A DNA stretch of 64,000 nucleotides from NCBI GenBank assembly GCA_964556545.1, contig CAZKWE010000092.1:12925-76924 (forward strand). Direction: 5' to 3'. Each line of letters opens with the position of its first letter. Position 1 is the first letter of the stretch. Shown in pieces: positions 62,190-64,000 of the stretch. The DNA is from JALSKU01 sp964556545. Lineage in GTDB: Bacteria; Campylobacterota; Campylobacteria; Campylobacterales; JALSKU01. The position numbers were made by a program, and so were the translations under genes. A model generated the notes under the pieces. The model ran no database searches. It was not told the origin of the DNA and saw only the letters and a program-made list of their open reading frames with translations.

Positions 62190-63329
62190 ATGAAATTAGC
62201 TAAGCTAAGTTTGGCTGCTATTTTGGCAGCAGGTGCTTTTTCAGTAGCAAATGCATCCTCACTTGAGGATTCTATAAAAGGTGTTACTCTAAACGGTATG
62301 TTGAGAATTAGATTCTACAACAGAACATTTGATCATGCACCGGCATACAACAGATGGAGAACAAACGGTATATTCATTTTTGGTGTTCCTGTAGGTGACA
62401 ATCTATCTATAGTTTACAGATCTTCAGTGCAAACTGATATACACACAAACGGAAATAACCTCTCTTATGCTCAAGGTGGTACAATAGATAATACTATCGC
62501 AAACAATCTTTTGTTTATGAAGTATTCAAACGGTCCTGCAAATGTAATTTTAGGTAAAATTCCGGTTGCAACACCTATAACAAGTATCGATCCTGCTACA
62601 CCTACACATGGTGCTGGCGTATTGGGAACATACAATGTAGGAAACGGTCTTACTTTGGCAGGTGCATTCGTAGATGCTGTAAATATAGGACCGGGTGAAG
62701 CTTTAGGTGGGGTACAGTATTTAGGAAATGATCTTGGTGCTTTGGCAGTAATGTACAAAAACGATATGGTAAATGTAGCGGCATGGTACTATAGAATTAC
62801 AAATGCTTATGATAGCATTTTTACAGTTCAAGCAACTGTCAAGCCTATGGCCGGTTTGAGCATTCACGGAGATTATTCATACTTTAATCCGCAAGCTGCA
62901 AATACAGATACTAAGAAATTTTACAATATCAATGTAGGCTATGCAGCCAACGGCTTTAGTGGTAAAGTAGGTTATGCAAACAGTAGTGATGATAATGGTG
63001 TAGCTTCTTTGGCAGCAGACTCTACCATAGCAGCAGTTCTTCCTACAGCAAACAGATATGTTATCGCAAATATGAAAGATACTGATGCATGGTATGGTAA
63101 AGTAGGATACAATGTTGATGCCAAAACAAATGTATATGCAGCATATACTTCTATCGACCAAGGCAATGTAGCAGGAAACAATGATAGCGATGAGTATATG
63201 GCAGGTGTAAAATACCAATACAACAAAAAACTTGGTTTCCATGCATACTATGATGTGCTCGACTATGACAATGATGTAGCCAATAATGATGAAAATGAAT
63301 TTAGATTTGAAGCGAGATACAACTTCTAA
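62190..63329 (+). CDS. Outer-membrane porin (Campylobacterota major porin type)
   Basis: 379 residues: signal peptide (about 1-22, ending VANAS), then an amphipathic beta-barrel with alternating patterns (VTLNGMLRIRFYNR; FSGKVGYANSSDD; KTNVYAAYTSID) and C-terminal FRFEARYNF with the terminal Phe needed for BAM insertion. It would admit small solutes to the periplasm. An AAGGAG site precedes the ATG. Location and the shared motif suggest it serves the TRAP substrate. Confidence 0.88.
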   Translation: MKLAKLSLAAILAAGAFSVANASSLEDSIKGVTLNGMLRIRFYNRTFDHAPAYNRWRTNGIFIFGVPVGDNLSIVYRSSVQTDIHTNGNNLSYAQGGTIDNTIANNLLFMKYSNGPANVILGKIPVATPITSIDPATPTHGAGVLGTYNVGNGLTLAGAFVDAVNIGPGEALGGVQYLGNDLGALAVMYKNDMVNVAAWYYRITNAYDSIFTVQATVKPMAGLSIHGDYSYFNPQAANTDTKKFYNINVGYAANGFSGKVGYANSSDDNGVASLAADSTIAAVLPTANRYVIANMKDTDAWYGKVGYNVDAKTNVYAAYTSIDQGNVAGNNDSDEYMAGVKYQYNKKLGFHAYYDVLDYDNDVANNDENEFRFEARYNF

Positions 63330-63351
63330 TCTTTTTACATACACTTTACTC

Positions 63352-63370
63352 CCCGCCTTTTTGGCGGGGA
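63352..63370 (+). terminator. Terminator after the porin gene
   Basis: CCCCGCC-TTTTT-GGCGGGG, a perfect 7-bp GC stem 22 nt after the porin stop. A T-rich zone follows about 15 nt later. Confidence 0.75.
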
Positions 63371-63486
63371 TATCTGCTGATATTTGACTCTTTTTTATTT
63401 TACCTATCTTAACTTTTTATCTTATATCTTTTCAGTAGTTTTTTATCTCATTTTAGATAAAATCTTTCTTATTTTAAGGAGATTAT

Positions 63487-64000
63487 ATGAAAAAATTACT
63501 GCTTTTGGCTTTTAGTGCACTTTTACTTTTTGGTGCCTCAACCCAGGATATTGAAAAAAAATTGAACTATCTTATACAAAGAATGAATAAGATGGAAAAA
63601 CAGTTAAACAGCAAAGACCGGGAGATAAAACAGTTAAAACAAGAGGTGAAAAAACAAAAGATAGAGACAAAAAAAGAGTTTATGGTAAACAGTTGCGATA
63701 AGATAAAAGTAAAAGACTTTTCTTATATATACGATAGCACTCTGCTTCCTTACTATGATCTTACTTTTTCTTTACAAAATGATTATCCTTATGATATTGC
63801 TCAAGTTTCAGGAAAATTATATGTAAAAGATATATCTGATGATATCAAAATCTTTACTCAAGTAGTCGATAAAAAAATACTCATCAAAAAATCAGGTGGC
63901 AAGACAATTATCCAGGCAAGACACTCTGTTACGGGACAACTTGACAAAGTATTGAAAGATGAACCGTCTAACAATATAAAAGTTATCTTTTCTCCTTCAA
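63487..64000 (+). CDS. Exported coiled-coil protein (partial, 3' end beyond the window)
   Basis: 171 codons are visible with no stop before the window edge. Signal peptide about 1-18 (ending LLFGAS), a coiled coil (about 20-65, MNKMEKQLNSKDREIKQL), then a beta-rich domain with YYDLTFSLQNDYPYDIAQV and GKLYVKDISDDIKI. TAAGGAG precedes the ATG. The family is not recognised. Confidence 0.75.
   Translation, partial: MKKLLLLAFSALLLFGASTQDIEKKLNYLIQRMNKMEKQLNSKDREIKQLKQEVKKQKIETKKEFMVNSCDKIKVKDFSYIYDSTLLPYYDLTFSLQNDYPYDIAQVSGKLYVKDISDDIKIFTQVVDKKILIKKSGGKTIIQARHSVTGQLDKVLKDEPSNNIKVIFSPS

Noticed and set aside
62471..63344. Long antisense ORFs opposite the porin gene
   Set aside because: They mirror the codon pattern of a highly biased outer-membrane protein gene and lack ribosome sites.

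Overview
The window is a compact, AT-rich (visibly low GC), gene-dense piece of a Campylobacterota (former Epsilonproteobacteria) chromosome. The evidence is a clade II nitrous oxide reductase with a C-terminal cytochrome c domain in a Wolinella-type nosZ-B-D-G-C1-C2-H-F order; a Wolinella/Campylobacter-type frdCAB operon; the order M23 peptidase - PgbA-like - glcD - YihY, as I recall it from Campylobacter and Helicobacter; the rsmG-ribA-hemB-argF-hypothetical-hemN-GlpC-like block; and a tmRNA whose tag starts ANNTNY. The picture is a respiratory organism using N2O and fumarate. The genus cannot be fixed from the sequence.

Layout. 1-3174 (minus): branched-chain amino acid ABC transporter (livK-H-M-G, livG cut by the window edge). 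3425-9707 (plus): indolepyruvate oxidoreductase iorAB, phenylacetate-CoA ligase, ACT protein, hotdog thioesterase, LysE exporter and trpB, which form an amino-acid / aryl-CoA unit. 9787-16014: agmatine deiminase and N-carbamoylputrescine amidase (putrescine synthesis) on either side of a CDF metal exporter, a Fur-box-controlled feoA-feoB-feoA-like iron uptake operon and a DUF302 protein. 16048-20346: cell-shape M23 peptidase, PgbA-like protein, GlcD-type FAD oxidase, YihY protein.

20343-34837 (minus): a 14.5-kb nos locus. Beyond nosZ-B-D-G-C1-C2-H-F-L-Y it continues with two divergent NosL-like proteins, a small membrane-anchored protein, a MacB/LolD-type ABC transporter, a cysteine-containing eight-TM membrane protein and a further NosL lipoprotein. 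Two near-identical FNR-type boxes precede nosZ and nosB, each at about -41.5 of a plausible -10.

35133-45244: alanine racemase, HtpX, rsmG, ribA, hemB, a PAS protein, argF, hemN and an Fe-S oxidoreductase. A 274-bp element with 34-bp terminal inverted repeats lies between rsmG and ribA. 45254-53909: lgt, frdCAB, AI-2E family permease, ruvB, panB, an Hpt-like protein and trpA.

53827-55182: a HigBA-type toxin-antitoxin pair sits between two 83-bp copies of the trpA 3' end. The second copy abuts ssrA (tmRNA) and carries its apparent promoter. 55208-64000: a lipoprotein, a Cache-domain histidine kinase with a divergent OmpR-type regulator, a DctPQM TRAP transporter, a repeat-rich gap, a porin and the start of an unknown secreted protein. 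An 11-bp motif is shared between the dctP and porin promoter regions.
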